This document shows positions 52,837 through 60,616 of a DNA stretch of 60,616 bases, in pieces (the first letter of the stretch is position 1; each line of letters begins with the position of its first letter). The notes under the pieces are model-generated. The model ran no database searches and was not told the DNA's origin. It saw nothing but the letters and a program-made list of their open reading frames with translations. The stretch is from JAJFTV01 sp964426355 (GTDB lineage Bacteria > Chloroflexota > Anaerolineae > Anaerolineales > Anaerolineaceae), in assembly GCA_964426355.1 (NCBI GenBank), contig CAYRRA010000001.1, forward strand, positions 1 to 60,616. The letters run 5' to 3'. The position numbers were made by a program, and so were the translations under genes.

Positions 52837-53013
52837 TTAACTGACTTTTGAAATGGCTTCAACCGGGCAAACTTCTGCGCACAGACCATGATCCTTGCAT
52901 TTTTCGGGATCGATCCACATGGCGCCATCCACCTCGGAAATTGCCTGTTCTGGACATTCTGCTTCGCAAGCGCCGCATAAAATGCATTCATCAGGGTTGA
53001 TTTTATAGGTCAT
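52837..53013 (-). CDS. Small 4Fe-4S ferredoxin
   Basis: This 58-residue protein is read on the minus strand from the ATG at 53013, with AAGGAG eight bases before it. The first cluster site is CxxCxxCxxxCP (CILCGACEAECP). The second reads C-K-D-H-G-L-C-A-E-V-C-P, so the second cysteine is replaced by histidine. It is a bacterial-type ferredoxin that carries electrons; the second cluster may be a [3Fe-4S] or otherwise altered centre. The gene stands alone, without an obvious partner oxidoreductase nearby. Confidence 0.9.
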   Translation of the reverse strand: MTYKINPDECILCGACEAECPEQAISEVDGAMWIDPEKCKDHGLCAEVCPVEAISKVS

Positions 53014-53179
53014 CGTTTAGACTCCTTAAGAATGGGTAAGCTAAATACTATTATAGCCAAAGAATAACACATGTTGAGGCACTCTGTCAACTTTGAAAAA
53101 TTTGCAAATGTCACAAAATTGTATATAAAAAATCATATTTGGTTTTTGCCCTGTTGAGTTGATTAGATGTATTGCACTG

Positions 53180-53185
53180 TATAAT
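53180..53185 (+). promoter_or_regulatory. -10 element upstream of the glucosylglycerate cluster
   Basis: TATAAT lies 51 bases before the GT4 start. The best -35 candidate, TTGATT (53159-53164), is only 15 bases away, so the promoter may be regulated or non-standard. Nothing else definite is seen in the gap 53014-53236. Confidence 0.4.
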
Positions 53186-53236
53186 GAAATGAGAAGTTAA
53201 ATAAATGATATGTGAAGTTAGCGAAAGGAGGTTATT

Positions 53237-54457
53237 GTGAATATCGCATTGCTTCACTATGCAGCACCGCCAGTTGTGGGCGGTGTCGAAACCGTTATTG
53301 CCAGGCAAGCACATCAATTCATTAACGCGGGTCATCAGGTGACTGTGATAACGGGCAGGGGTGAACAATGGGATGCAAATATTCCGGTGAGGGTCTTACC
53401 GTTGTTGGATTCACTTCATCCTAAGATTCTGTCCTTCAAAGGTGAACTGGATAAAGGCATAATCCCCGACGATTTCAACGAAATCGTTGATCAAATTGAA
53501 AGCGTCCTGAAAGAGTTTTTGTCTCATTCCGATTTTGCTATCGTGCATAACGTGGCTTCATTGCATAAAAACCTGGCATTCACTGCGGCTGTTCACAGTC
53601 TCTCACAGGCTGCCGGTTCACCCAAGTTCATACTCTGGCATCACGACCTGGCGTGGACAGCGGAACGTTACCGCCAGGAACTACACCCGGGTTATCCATG
53701 GGATTTGCTGCGTATCCCCTTTCCTGGTGTCCGGCAGGTGACCATATCGGAAGCCCGCAGGCACGAACTGGCGGATTTGATGAAAATTCCTCCAGAGAAA
53801 ATCTCGGTCATTCCAGGCGGAGTGGATTTGGAAAAATTTTTGGGAATCCATCCGATCTGCAAAACGCTGCTTAATGATTTTCCGTTGATTTTTTCAAACC
53901 CGATCTTGCTGGTTCCTGTGCTCATCACCCGGCGGAAAAACCTGGAGCTTGCTTTGCACACGCTGTTTGCCTTGCGCAAGAAAATGAGTGAGGCTGTACT
54001 GATTATCACTGGTCCATCTGGTGCGCATAACCCTGACAATCAACTGTATTTAAGCGAATTGAAAAAATTGCAGAAAAAGCTGCAATTGGAGGATTCTCTT
54101 TTTTTGATGGCAGAAAAAGCACCGGATGGGTTGGATGATGTTTGTGTTGCTGACCTTTATCGGATTGCAGATGTGTTGTTTTTACCCAGCCGTGAAGAAG
54201 GTTTTGGTATCCCAATCCTGGAAGCGGGGCTTTCCCGTATGCCGGTTTTTTGCAGCGATATTCCGCAATTAAAAGCGCTCGGTGGGGAAAATGCAATTTA
54301 CTTCTCGCCGGATGATCAGCCGGATTATATTGCAGGGTTGATTGTCAACCACCTGTCCCGTGACAAAGCCTATCAACTCCGGATAAAGGTGCGCCGGGAT
54401 TTTACCTGGAACGCAATTTATCAAAAGCAAATTAGGGCTTTACTGGAGGAAAAATGA
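53237..54457 (+). CDS. GT4 glycosyltransferase (possible mannosylglucosylglycerate-type)
   Basis: This 406-residue protein starts at the GTG at 53237 after AAAGGAGG. GT-B fold signs: APPVVGGVETVIARQAHQFINAGHQVTVITGRG at the N-terminus, WHHDLAWTAERYRQELHPGYPW, VIPGGVDLEKF, then EEGFGIPILEAGLSRMPVFCSDIPQL near 320-345 with the E-x7-E donor motif. It overlaps gpgS by 4 bp (ATGA). In Petrotoga a GT4 enzyme (MggA) adds mannose to glucosyl-3-phosphoglycerate; this location makes that role plausible, but another sugar or acceptor cannot be excluded. Confidence 0.78.
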   Translation: MNIALLHYAAPPVVGGVETVIARQAHQFINAGHQVTVITGRGEQWDANIPVRVLPLLDSLHPKILSFKGELDKGIIPDDFNEIVDQIESVLKEFLSHSDFAIVHNVASLHKNLAFTAAVHSLSQAAGSPKFILWHHDLAWTAERYRQELHPGYPWDLLRIPFPGVRQVTISEARRHELADLMKIPPEKISVIPGGVDLEKFLGIHPICKTLLNDFPLIFSNPILLVPVLITRRKNLELALHTLFALRKKMSEAVLIITGPSGAHNPDNQLYLSELKKLQKKLQLEDSLFLMAEKAPDGLDDVCVADLYRIADVLFLPSREEGFGIPILEAGLSRMPVFCSDIPQLKALGGENAIYFSPDDQPDYIAGLIVNHLSRDKAYQLRIKVRRDFTWNAIYQKQIRALLEEK

Positions 54458-56289
54458 GAAAAGACCTCAATCGGCTGCCTTATCAACAGGTGGTGGTTCC
54501 CATTTTTCCAGAAGTAAATACGGAGGAATCCATTCGCTTTGCAGGGATGTTGAAGACAGAGGTTCATTTATTGGGCTTGCTGCCTGTCCCGGAAGAAGAA
54601 GCGCTTTCGATGGTTGTAGGAAAAGCCAGTGATTTCCGCACCCGGCTGCAAAACCTGTATTCCCATAGCGTGACGGATTTGCGTATTGTGGTGCGAGTTG
54701 GCGTGGATGTGCTCGATGATTTGTGTGCCTATACAGAAGAATTCCCGGACAGCCTGCTGGTGTTGGAGTATCCCGTGCACTTTGATTCTTTCAAGCGATT
54801 GCCTTTTGATCTTCTTGAGACCCTGTGCTGTGATGTGGTCATTGTTCGCGGACAGTGGAAGGAACCATTGGAGAAGATAACACTCCCTCTGCGGGGTGGT
54901 CGATATGCAGAAATGGCGCTTCGCCTTGCCAGGCAGATGCCTCATCGAAAGTTATCGGTGGTACATTTCATCTCTCCCATGTCCCAGGAGATGGATGAAG
55001 CGCCCTTTCGTGGCTTAATGCGTGTACTGCCCAACATGCCTGATGTATCGTACACCCAATCCATCTCGCTTGACCTGGGCGAAAGCATTCTCCAGGAATC
55101 CGGCAAAGCAGATGCGCTCATCATAGGGGCGACCATTCGTTCCCTTGAGCGGCAGGGCACCACTGAATCGGTTTTAGAGAAAGTATTGCAAAAATCTGTT
55201 TGTCCTGTAGCTGCTATAAAAATGGCTGAAAAACCCGCCAGGATGCCCGCTGCTTCGCCTGAACTGTGGACAGGGACTGATGGAGCCTTGCAAGGAGCTC
55301 ATGCGATTTCTTTGCTCGTTGACCGCTGGTTTGCTCAAAATACATACCATTCCCGGGAGTTTGATGACCTGGAAGGGTTGGTTAAACTGAAAGAAGACCA
55401 GGAAATAACCATTAGCCTGGTGTTGCCTGCTTTCAATGAAGAAGATACTGTCGGGAACGTAATTCGAACGGTGAAAACGGCATTGATGGATGATTTTCCA
55501 CTGCTTGATGAGATTGTATTGATGGATTCGATGTCCACCGACCGTACAAGAGAAATTGCGGCTGACCTGGGGATACCTGTTTTCATCCATCAGGAAGTGC
55601 TTCCGAAATATGGTTCACGCAAGGGTAAAGGCGAGGCATTGTGGAAAAGCCTGTTCGTTACCCAGGGAGATATTTTGGTTTGGTTGGATACCGACATTGT
55701 CAATGTCCATCCGCGTTTTGTTTATGGCATCCTCGGACCGCTGCTGGAAGACCGTTCTGTGCAGTATGTTAAGGGGTTTTACCGGCGTCCATTGCGCGTG
55801 GGCAATCAAATGCTGGCTGGTGGTGGTGGACGGGTGACTGAATTGACCGCGAGACCGTTGATTAACCTGTTTTACCCCGAATTATCCGGTGTGGTGCAGC
55901 CTCTCTCAGGTGAATACGGCGGCAGGCGCTCAGCGTTGGAGCAGTTGCATTTCTTTTCCGGTTATGGTGTGGAAATTGGCATGCTCATTGAGGTGTTCGA
56001 AAAATTTGGCATCTCCTCCATCGCCCAGGTGGATTTGCTCAAAAGGGTGCATCATAACCAGTCTCTTGAAGACTTGAGCAAAATGTCATTTGTCATTTTG
56101 CAGGCATTCATGCAAAGGTTGGAAAAACGTTCTCAAGTGAGTATCTTGGAAGATGTGAACCGCACGATGAAGCTGGTGCGTTATGACCGCAAAGGATATT
56201 ATCTGGGGGTCGAGGAGGTTCCGGAATATGAACGTCCGCCGATGATTCAAATTGCCGAGTATTGTGCTGTCCATGCAACAAAAAACTGA
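54454..56289 (+). CDS. gpgS: Glucosyl-3-phosphoglycerate synthase with N-terminal USP-like domains
   Basis: This 611-residue fusion begins with ~265 residues of two universal-stress-protein-like halves (VVVPIFPEVNTEESIRFAGML; ITLPLRGGRYAEMALRLARQ then ADALIIGATIRS). From about 315 there is a GT81 domain: ISLVLPAFNEEDTVGNVI, LMDSMSTDRT, WLDTDIVNVHP (DxD), VKGFYRRPL, QPLSGEYGGRR and FFSGYGVEIG. GT81 GpgS makes glucosyl-3-phosphoglycerate from a nucleotide-glucose and 3-phosphoglycerate, the first step to glucosylglycerate, an osmolyte and storage solute. GGAGG precedes the ATG. Stand-alone GpgS is about 300-330 residues, so the N-terminal part is extra. Confidence 0.88.
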   Translation: MRKDLNRLPYQQVVVPIFPEVNTEESIRFAGMLKTEVHLLGLLPVPEEEALSMVVGKASDFRTRLQNLYSHSVTDLRIVVRVGVDVLDDLCAYTEEFPDSLLVLEYPVHFDSFKRLPFDLLETLCCDVVIVRGQWKEPLEKITLPLRGGRYAEMALRLARQMPHRKLSVVHFISPMSQEMDEAPFRGLMRVLPNMPDVSYTQSISLDLGESILQESGKADALIIGATIRSLERQGTTESVLEKVLQKSVCPVAAIKMAEKPARMPAASPELWTGTDGALQGAHAISLLVDRWFAQNTYHSREFDDLEGLVKLKEDQEITISLVLPAFNEEDTVGNVIRTVKTALMDDFPLLDEIVLMDSMSTDRTREIAADLGIPVFIHQEVLPKYGSRKGKGEALWKSLFVTQGDILVWLDTDIVNVHPRFVYGILGPLLEDRSVQYVKGFYRRPLRVGNQMLAGGGGRVTELTARPLINLFYPELSGVVQPLSGEYGGRRSALEQLHFFSGYGVEIGMLIEVFEKFGISSIAQVDLLKRVHHNQSLEDLSKMSFVILQAFMQRLEKRSQVSILEDVNRTMKLVRYDRKGYYLGVEEVPEYERPPMIQIAEYCAVHATKN

Positions 56290-56333
56290 ACGCTTTAAGG
56301 TAGAATCTACCAAAATAGCCGGAGGGAAAATTT

Positions 56334-56915
56334 GTGACAGAGTTATGGTTGGTAAGGCATGGGCAGACTGATTGGAACCGGGAGGGACGTTTTCAGGGCA
56401 GCGTAGACATTGCCTTGAATGAAAATGGGTTGGGACAAGCCAGAGAAATTGCAGAGCGTTTGAAAGAGGTTAAATTTCAGGCTATTTATAGCAGCCCGCT
56501 CCAGCGTGCCCGGCAAACAGCACAAATGATCGCTGAAAAAAACGGAAAGAAAGTCCATTTTGACAGCCGTCTGTCTGAGATTTCTATGGGTGAATGGGAA
56601 GGAATGCTCTACCAGGATATCTGTCGGGAATACCCTGAAGAAATCAATGAGCGCCGCGTCAATCCGTTATATGCGCGCGCTCCTGGCGGTGAAACCGCCG
56701 TGCAGGTTGCTGAACGGATGAAACAAGCTGTCGATGAAATTGTGTTGAAGCATCCTCACGGTCCGGTGCTGATTGTTTCGCATGGGTTGGCGTTGTCTGC
56801 CCTGGTCTGTCTGGTGCGTGGCGGTTCGCTGGAAAATGTGTATAACGCAGTTTTAGAAAATGCTGCGCCAGTCGTTGTACAATGGAAGTATGACGGTGAA
56901 GGCAAAGATGACTGA
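56334..56915 (+). CDS. Histidine phosphatase, probable glucosyl-3-phosphoglycerate phosphatase
   Basis: This 193-residue phosphoglycerate-mutase-fold enzyme has the phospho-histidine motif LVRHGQTDWN (H at about 9), SPLQRARQTA and the second histidine in VSHGLALSAL. The GTG at 56334 is chosen because GGAGG lies eight bases before it. It lies 44 bp after gpgS and overlaps the phosphorylase gene. Histidine phosphatases serve as GpgP in mycobacteria, so removal of phosphate from glucosyl-3-phosphoglycerate is likely; sequence alone cannot exclude a generic phosphatase. Confidence 0.8.
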   Translation: MTELWLVRHGQTDWNREGRFQGSVDIALNENGLGQAREIAERLKEVKFQAIYSSPLQRARQTAQMIAEKNGKKVHFDSRLSEISMGEWEGMLYQDICREYPEEINERRVNPLYARAPGGETAVQVAERMKQAVDEIVLKHPHGPVLIVSHGLALSALVCLVRGGSLENVYNAVLENAAPVVVQWKYDGEGKDD

Positions 56916-58635
56916 ATGCCACTGTTCGGACCCACGATTTATATTGGAATTGCTTTACGGCGAACAAATCGGAAGGCAAACAGCTTCGCTGCTTGAAGAA
57001 CGGATAAATCGTTTTACCCCGCTTGCTGCCCCTCCTCCACTGGATCAAGGAGATGCGATTCTCATTGCCTATGCCGACCAGTTTCAACGGCAGGGTGAGC
57101 TTCCGTTGCGTACGTTCTATCATTTTGCCCAAAAGCATCTCAAAGGTGTTTTGTCTGGGTTGCACCTGCTCCCTTTCTTTCCTTATTCTTCAGATGACGG
57201 CTTTTCTGTGATCGATTATCGCAAAGTGAAACCGGAATGGGGCAATTGGGAGGATATCAAGCGTTTAGGCGCTGATTTCCGGCTGATGTTCGATCTCGTT
57301 CTTAACCACGTTTCCTCCCAAAGCGATTGGTTCCAGTCTTTTCTCAAAGGAGACGAGCAGTATCAGGATTATTTCATCAGCCTGCCCCCGGATGCAGACC
57401 TGTCAGCGGTTATGCGCCCGCGCACATCTCCTTTGATGCATCGGTTTGACACGGCTGCCGGACCTCGCTGGGTGTGGACAACTTTCAGTGCGGATCAGGT
57501 GGACCTCAACTATCAAAATCCACAGGTTTTGCTGGAAACTGTGGATAACGTGTTATTTTATGTGGAAAACTGTGCAAAACTAATCCGTTTGGATGCCGTT
57601 GCATACCTGTGGAAAGAGGTTGGAACTGCCTGTATTCACCATCCCAAAACGTATCTTTTAGTTAATCTCCTTAATGCGATACTCAAGAAAACCGCTCCGT
57701 ATGTACAACTGGTCACGGAGACCAATGTGCCTCATTCCGAAAATGTTTCATACTTTGGCAATGGTTTCAATGCTGCCCATCTGGTGAATAACTTTGCCCT
57801 GCCTCCGCTTGTGTTGCACGCGATTCAGACTGGCAATACCAGTGTGTTAAACCAATGGGCATCCGAACTGACCTTGCCATCCACCCAGGTCAGTTATTTC
57901 AATTTCCTGGATTCGCATGATGGAATCGGTCTGCGTCCGCTGCAGGGAATTCTGAGCGATCGAGAGATCAATGAGATGGTGGAACAGGGGATAAAACACG
58001 GCGGGTTGGTTTCAAGCAGAAGCAGCCAGGACGGCAGCCAGAGCCTATACGAGTTGAATATTTCATTTTTTGATGCGTTGACCGACCCGGCATCTCACGA
58101 ACCGTTTGACCTGTCCGTCAGGCGTTTCCTTGCAGCTCAGGCAGTGATGCTTTCATTGGTTGGCTTGCCTGGGGTTTATGTACACAGCCTTTTTGGCACA
58201 TCCAACTGGCAGGACGGCGTGAAGCAGACCGGGCAGAATCGCAGTATCAACCGGCGGAAATTTGCTGCTGACGAACTGATGATAACTTTGTCCGACCCAG
58301 GCAGCCGCCAGAGCCGGGTCTTTGCGGGCTGCCGCCAGCTTTTGTTAGCCCGAAAGAAGTCTCCTGCTTTTCACCCACATGGTGCGCAGCTCGTTATGGA
58401 ACTGAACAGGCAAGTCTTTTCTATCCTGCGCATTTCGCCCGATGGGTTGCAAGTTGTACTTTGTTTGCATAATTTATCTGCGCAAAGACAGGAAGTTGAC
58501 TTCAAAAAATCGCACGGTTTGAACAGCGGAACCTGGCGTGATCTATTTTCAAATGCCTGCGTGGACCTTTCTGTGGATCAAATCGTTTTGGATGGATATC
58601 AGGTGTTATGGTTGGCTCCAGAAAATGGATTCTAA
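56908..58635 (+). CDS. GH13_18 sugar phosphorylase, probable glucosylglycerate phosphorylase
   Basis: This 575-residue protein starts at the ATG at 56908 after GAAGG (the longer frame begins at 56860). GH13 subfamily 18 signs: LHLLPFFPYSSDDGFSVIDYRKVKPEWG, DLVLNHVSSQS, catalytic RLDAVAYLWKE, acid/base VTETNVPHSENVSYFG and FLDSHDGIGLRP. The subfamily contains sucrose phosphorylase, sucrose-6'-phosphate phosphorylase and glucosylglycerate phosphorylase. Placed after gpgS and its phosphatase, glucosylglycerate is the natural substrate, giving glucose-1-phosphate and glycerate. Specificity residues are not verified. Confidence 0.82.
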   Translation: MTECHCSDPRFILELLYGEQIGRQTASLLEERINRFTPLAAPPPLDQGDAILIAYADQFQRQGELPLRTFYHFAQKHLKGVLSGLHLLPFFPYSSDDGFSVIDYRKVKPEWGNWEDIKRLGADFRLMFDLVLNHVSSQSDWFQSFLKGDEQYQDYFISLPPDADLSAVMRPRTSPLMHRFDTAAGPRWVWTTFSADQVDLNYQNPQVLLETVDNVLFYVENCAKLIRLDAVAYLWKEVGTACIHHPKTYLLVNLLNAILKKTAPYVQLVTETNVPHSENVSYFGNGFNAAHLVNNFALPPLVLHAIQTGNTSVLNQWASELTLPSTQVSYFNFLDSHDGIGLRPLQGILSDREINEMVEQGIKHGGLVSSRSSQDGSQSLYELNISFFDALTDPASHEPFDLSVRRFLAAQAVMLSLVGLPGVYVHSLFGTSNWQDGVKQTGQNRSINRRKFAADELMITLSDPGSRQSRVFAGCRQLLLARKKSPAFHPHGAQLVMELNRQVFSILRISPDGLQVVLCLHNLSAQRQEVDFKKSHGLNSGTWRDLFSNACVDLSVDQIVLDGYQVLWLAPENGF

Positions 58636-58690
58636 TGCGTTTTTTGTAACGCGAGAGGATGTTTTTCGTCTTGAGTAGAAAAGATATTGG

Positions 58691-59266
58691 ATGGACAGCT
58701 CTGAACGCGAGTTGATCCTGCGGTCTGCGCGGGGAGATAAGCGTGCCTTTGGGGACCTATATGAAATTTACATGGACCCCATTTATCGCTTTATCTATTT
58801 CCGGGTAACCCATGAATTGGAAGCTGAAGATCTGACCGAAGAAGTCTTCTTGCGCGTCTGGCAGGCACTTCCTCGAATGGTAAAGGACAAAGAAATCCAT
58901 AATTTTCGAGCCTGGCTCTATCGCATTGCTCGAAACCTGGTTGTGGATCATTACCGTAAGAAACGATTGGAAACGGATATCAGCGAAGCGGATTTCATGA
59001 TTGATCCGGAGATACAACCGGACATCAGTGTCCAGAGAGATGAAGAAAGCAACAAGCTGATTTCTGCAATCCTAAAACTGGAAGAACCGTTGCGAGAGGT
59101 GATGGTACATCGATTTGTCAGCGGCTTCAGTCACGCAGAAACGGCTGGGTTGATGGGTTTGAACGAGAATCATATTCGGGTACTGCAATACCGGGCGTTG
59201 AAGAAACTACGTGACTGGATGTACCCAGACGATGCAGGTGAAAGCGATCAAGAGTTTGAAATATGA
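58691..59266 (+). CDS. ECF-type RNA polymerase sigma factor
   Basis: This 191-residue sigma factor has region 2 at about 10-90 (GDKRAFGDLYEIYMDPIYRFIYFRV, AEDLTEEVFLRVWQALPRM, FRAWLYRIARNLVVDHYRKKR) and region 4 at about 120-180 (LEEPLREVMVHRFVSGFSHAETAGLMGLNENHIRVLQYRALKKLR). The gene directly downstream encodes a membrane protein that may hold it inactive. No ECF promoter sequence was identified. It lies 55 bp after the phosphorylase gene, so expression may be linked to the solute cluster. Confidence 0.92.
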   Translation: MDSSERELILRSARGDKRAFGDLYEIYMDPIYRFIYFRVTHELEAEDLTEEVFLRVWQALPRMVKDKEIHNFRAWLYRIARNLVVDHYRKKRLETDISEADFMIDPEIQPDISVQRDEESNKLISAILKLEEPLREVMVHRFVSGFSHAETAGLMGLNENHIRVLQYRALKKLRDWMYPDDAGESDQEFEI

Positions 59267-59306
59267 AAAGACTCTTGTTGAAAGTTTGTTCGGCAGGTGA
59301 ATAATT

Positions 59307-60317
59307 ATGAGCGGTAAAGTTGGAAAAATCTTAGCTCGAAGCCTTGATGGGATGGAAAATGGGATGCCATTAGAGGAATGTCTTGAGAAATATCCTGATT
59401 ATCGTGAAGAAATTTTTGATTTAGTGGATTTGGCAGGACAGATAAGGTCGGAATCACTGCGGGTCACGCCGCGCGAACAGTTCCACCAGGAATCCCGCCG
59501 GCGATTAATGGCACGACTTTCCGATCAACCTGTAACGTTTAACCCGGTTTCTCGTCATATAGGACAGGTACGTTCCCAACAGCGAATAAGGAAATTTGCG
59601 ATGTCCTGGGTTGTGATTATTGCTTTACTGGTAACTGTATTTGGTGGAGGAGGTGTCGTTTATGCATCTGCTGATGCATTACCTGGGGATACACTGTATG
59701 GTGTAAAGGGTCTGGTAGAGGATATTCGCCTTACGCTGGCTGATGATGAAGGTGACCTGGAACTGCATTACCAGTTTGCCGAACGGCGGCTAAATGAGAT
59801 GGATGCTCTGCTTGCGCAAAACCGGTTAGAAAATATGCAGGAAGCCCTGGATGGATACATGCGCGCAATCCAATCGATGGAACAGATCATGGCGCAAGGA
59901 AACCTGAGTGAACCTGCGCGCGTGCAGACAGAAACTGGTTACATGAACGGTATCCAGGAAAGGCAAAGGGAACACCTGGAGGCAATACTGGAAAAAGTAC
60001 CAGAGCAGGCTAAATATGGTATCCAGAATGCCATACAGGCGATAGAGAAGATCCATCCGAATCAACCAGAGGACACCGGTAAACCAGAGGACACCGGCAA
60101 ACCGGAGGATACGGGCAAACCGGAGGATACTGGAAAGCCAGAGGATACGGGCAAACCGGAAGACACCGGCAAACCGGATAATACAGGCAAACCAGAGGAT
60201 ACTGGCAAACCGGATAATACAGGCAAACCAGAGGATACTGGCAAACCAGAGAACACCGGCAAGCCGGATAATACGGGTAAACCAGACAACACCGGTAAAC
60301 CGGAAAAAGATGATTGA
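59307..60317 (+). CDS. DUF5667-like membrane protein with PEDTGK repeat tail, possible anti-sigma factor
   Basis: This 336-residue protein has a cytoplasmic N-terminus of ~93 residues with LEECLEKYPDYREEIFDLVDLAGQI and one membrane segment at about 95-118 (WVVIIALLVTVFGGGGVVYA). After it comes a DUF5667-like block (ADALPGDTLYGVKGLVEDIRLTLADDEGDLELHYQFAERRLNEM). The C-terminal 85 residues are 13 PEDTGK/PDNTGK-type hexapeptides. The N-terminal domain following a sigma gene by 40 bp suggests an anti-sigma role, with the outer part sensing. The repeat tail is unusual and probably extended and extracytoplasmic. Confidence 0.75.
   Translation: MSGKVGKILARSLDGMENGMPLEECLEKYPDYREEIFDLVDLAGQIRSESLRVTPREQFHQESRRRLMARLSDQPVTFNPVSRHIGQVRSQQRIRKFAMSWVVIIALLVTVFGGGGVVYASADALPGDTLYGVKGLVEDIRLTLADDEGDLELHYQFAERRLNEMDALLAQNRLENMQEALDGYMRAIQSMEQIMAQGNLSEPARVQTETGYMNGIQERQREHLEAILEKVPEQAKYGIQNAIQAIEKIHPNQPEDTGKPEDTGKPEDTGKPEDTGKPEDTGKPEDTGKPDNTGKPEDTGKPDNTGKPEDTGKPENTGKPDNTGKPDNTGKPEKDD
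60066..60299 (+). repeat. 18-bp tandem repeats coding for a hexapeptide tail
   Basis: There are thirteen in-frame 18-bp units (60066-60299). All encode P-[E/D]-[D/N]-T-G-K. Copies differ at third positions and at E/D and D/N codons, so several rounds of duplication and drift are likely. Not a CRISPR: there are no spacers. Confidence 0.97.
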
Positions 60318-60391
60318 ATAAAAAAGGTGAGAAAAGAAGCAGTGCAAATTATTGTTTAAATTTCTATTATCTCAATACTCCCTATCTTTAA

Positions 60392-60431
60392 GCACCAGGG
60401 ATCACTTTTATTCGATCCCTGGTGCGGTTTT
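60392..60431 (+). terminator. Rho-independent terminator after the sigma/anti-sigma genes
   Basis: GCACCAGGGATC (60392-60403) pairs perfectly with GATCCCTGGTGC (60414-60425) around a 10-base loop and is followed by GGTTTT. It closes the plus-strand cluster. Confidence 0.85.
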
Positions 60432-60503
60432 AACCATCTCGTTCAGGTTTTGGCAATTTGATTTGGGAAGAGTGTAATTGTGTTTGAGGATGGATACAAC
60501 TGT

Positions 60504-60616
60504 TTACTGAGTCGGTATAGGATCATTCAGATCATAGATGATATAGTCGTCGGTTTGCTCCAGTATGGTGTAAGGAGTGAGCAGATTCACCAACTCGGGT
60601 TGGCGGTTCAGCTCTT
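60504..60616 (-). CDS. C-terminal end of an unidentified protein (runs off right edge)
   Basis: On the minus strand an open frame enters from the right edge and ends at TAA (60506-60504). The last residues read ELNRQPELVNLLTP then YTILEQTDDYIIYDL and NDPIPTQ. There are too few residues to assign a family. The frame is convergent with the upstream terminator. Confidence 0.5.
   Translation of the reverse strand, partial: ELNRQPELVNLLTPYTILEQTDDYIIYDLNDPIPTQ

Noticed and set aside
60066..60299. Regular repeats that could suggest a CRISPR array
   Set aside because: Units are 18 bp, contiguous, in frame and without spacers; they are part of a coding gene.

Overview
The window looks like chromosomal DNA of a Chloroflexota bacterium, most likely class Anaerolineae. 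This is inferred from the gene content: an hrcA-grpE-dnaK-dnaJ-prmA operon behind a perfect CIRCE operator, RNase J, a SpoVS homologue, several GAF/Cache histidine kinases of the HisKA_3 type, a GpgS-type glucosylglycerate pathway, ANK-like and GT87-like membrane proteins, and moderate GC. I saw no rRNA, tRNA, CRISPR array or insertion sequence. The window is housekeeping and metabolic rather than mobile.

Layout. 1-723 is the start of a PAS-domain protein that leaves the left edge. 964-4631 (+) holds an SbcD-like phosphoesterase, a GPH-type sugar symporter and a GNAT-like protein. 4662-12183 (-) holds an SDR, a class C beta-lactamase-like serine hydrolase, an orphan oligopeptide-binding lipoprotein and a Cache-HAMP-GAF two-component system. 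12412-14222 (+) has an alpha/beta hydrolase and a lipoprotein. 14217-19953 (-) is the heat-shock operon. The gap 19954-20472 carries CIRCE, two divergent promoters, a DnaA-box cluster and a terminator-like leader in front of RNase J (20473-22098 +). 22109-23793 (-) is a PlsC/lipid kinase pair. 24069-31938 (+, with one - gene) has an HhH protein, PadR and XRE regulators, a SUMF1-domain protein, a coiled-coil/GyrA-C-terminal-like propeller protein next to an Hsp70-like protein, an SDR and a GT87-like protein. 31993-34428 (-) is a two-gene glutamine-dependent NAD synthetase plus an Lgt-like protein, preceded by two unusual tandem hairpins. 34758-39733 (-) has two ABC-2 exporters, a YtrA-type GntR regulator, a sulfite-oxidase-fold molybdoenzyme and two parS-like palindromes. 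39948-45533 (+) has a histidine kinase, two methyltransferases, the SRP RNA gene with a consensus promoter, a DUF4037-like protein and an SDR. 45526-49271 (-) has an ANK-like transporter and a UvrD/PcrA helicase. 49453-52725 has two deoxynucleoside kinases on either side of a nucleotidyltransferase, a 529-bp origin-like gap and spoVS. 53237-60317 (+) is a long cluster: GT4, a USP-GpgS fusion, a phosphatase, a GH13_18 phosphorylase, an ECF sigma factor and a membrane protein with a hexapeptide repeat tail, closed by a terminator at 60392-60431.

How the parts relate. The 53-59 kb cluster can be read as synthesis (GpgS plus phosphatase, possibly extended by the GT4) and phosphorolytic recovery (GH13_18) of glucosylglycerate, a compatible solute. 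The 51.2-51.7 kb gap has DnaA boxes and a local rise in G over C, and parS-like sites lie 15 kb away. Together these suggest that the window lies close to the replication origin. The least explained elements are the tandem C-loop hairpins at 34.5-34.7 kb, the propeller/Hsp70 pair at 27-29.6 kb, and the RNase J leader.
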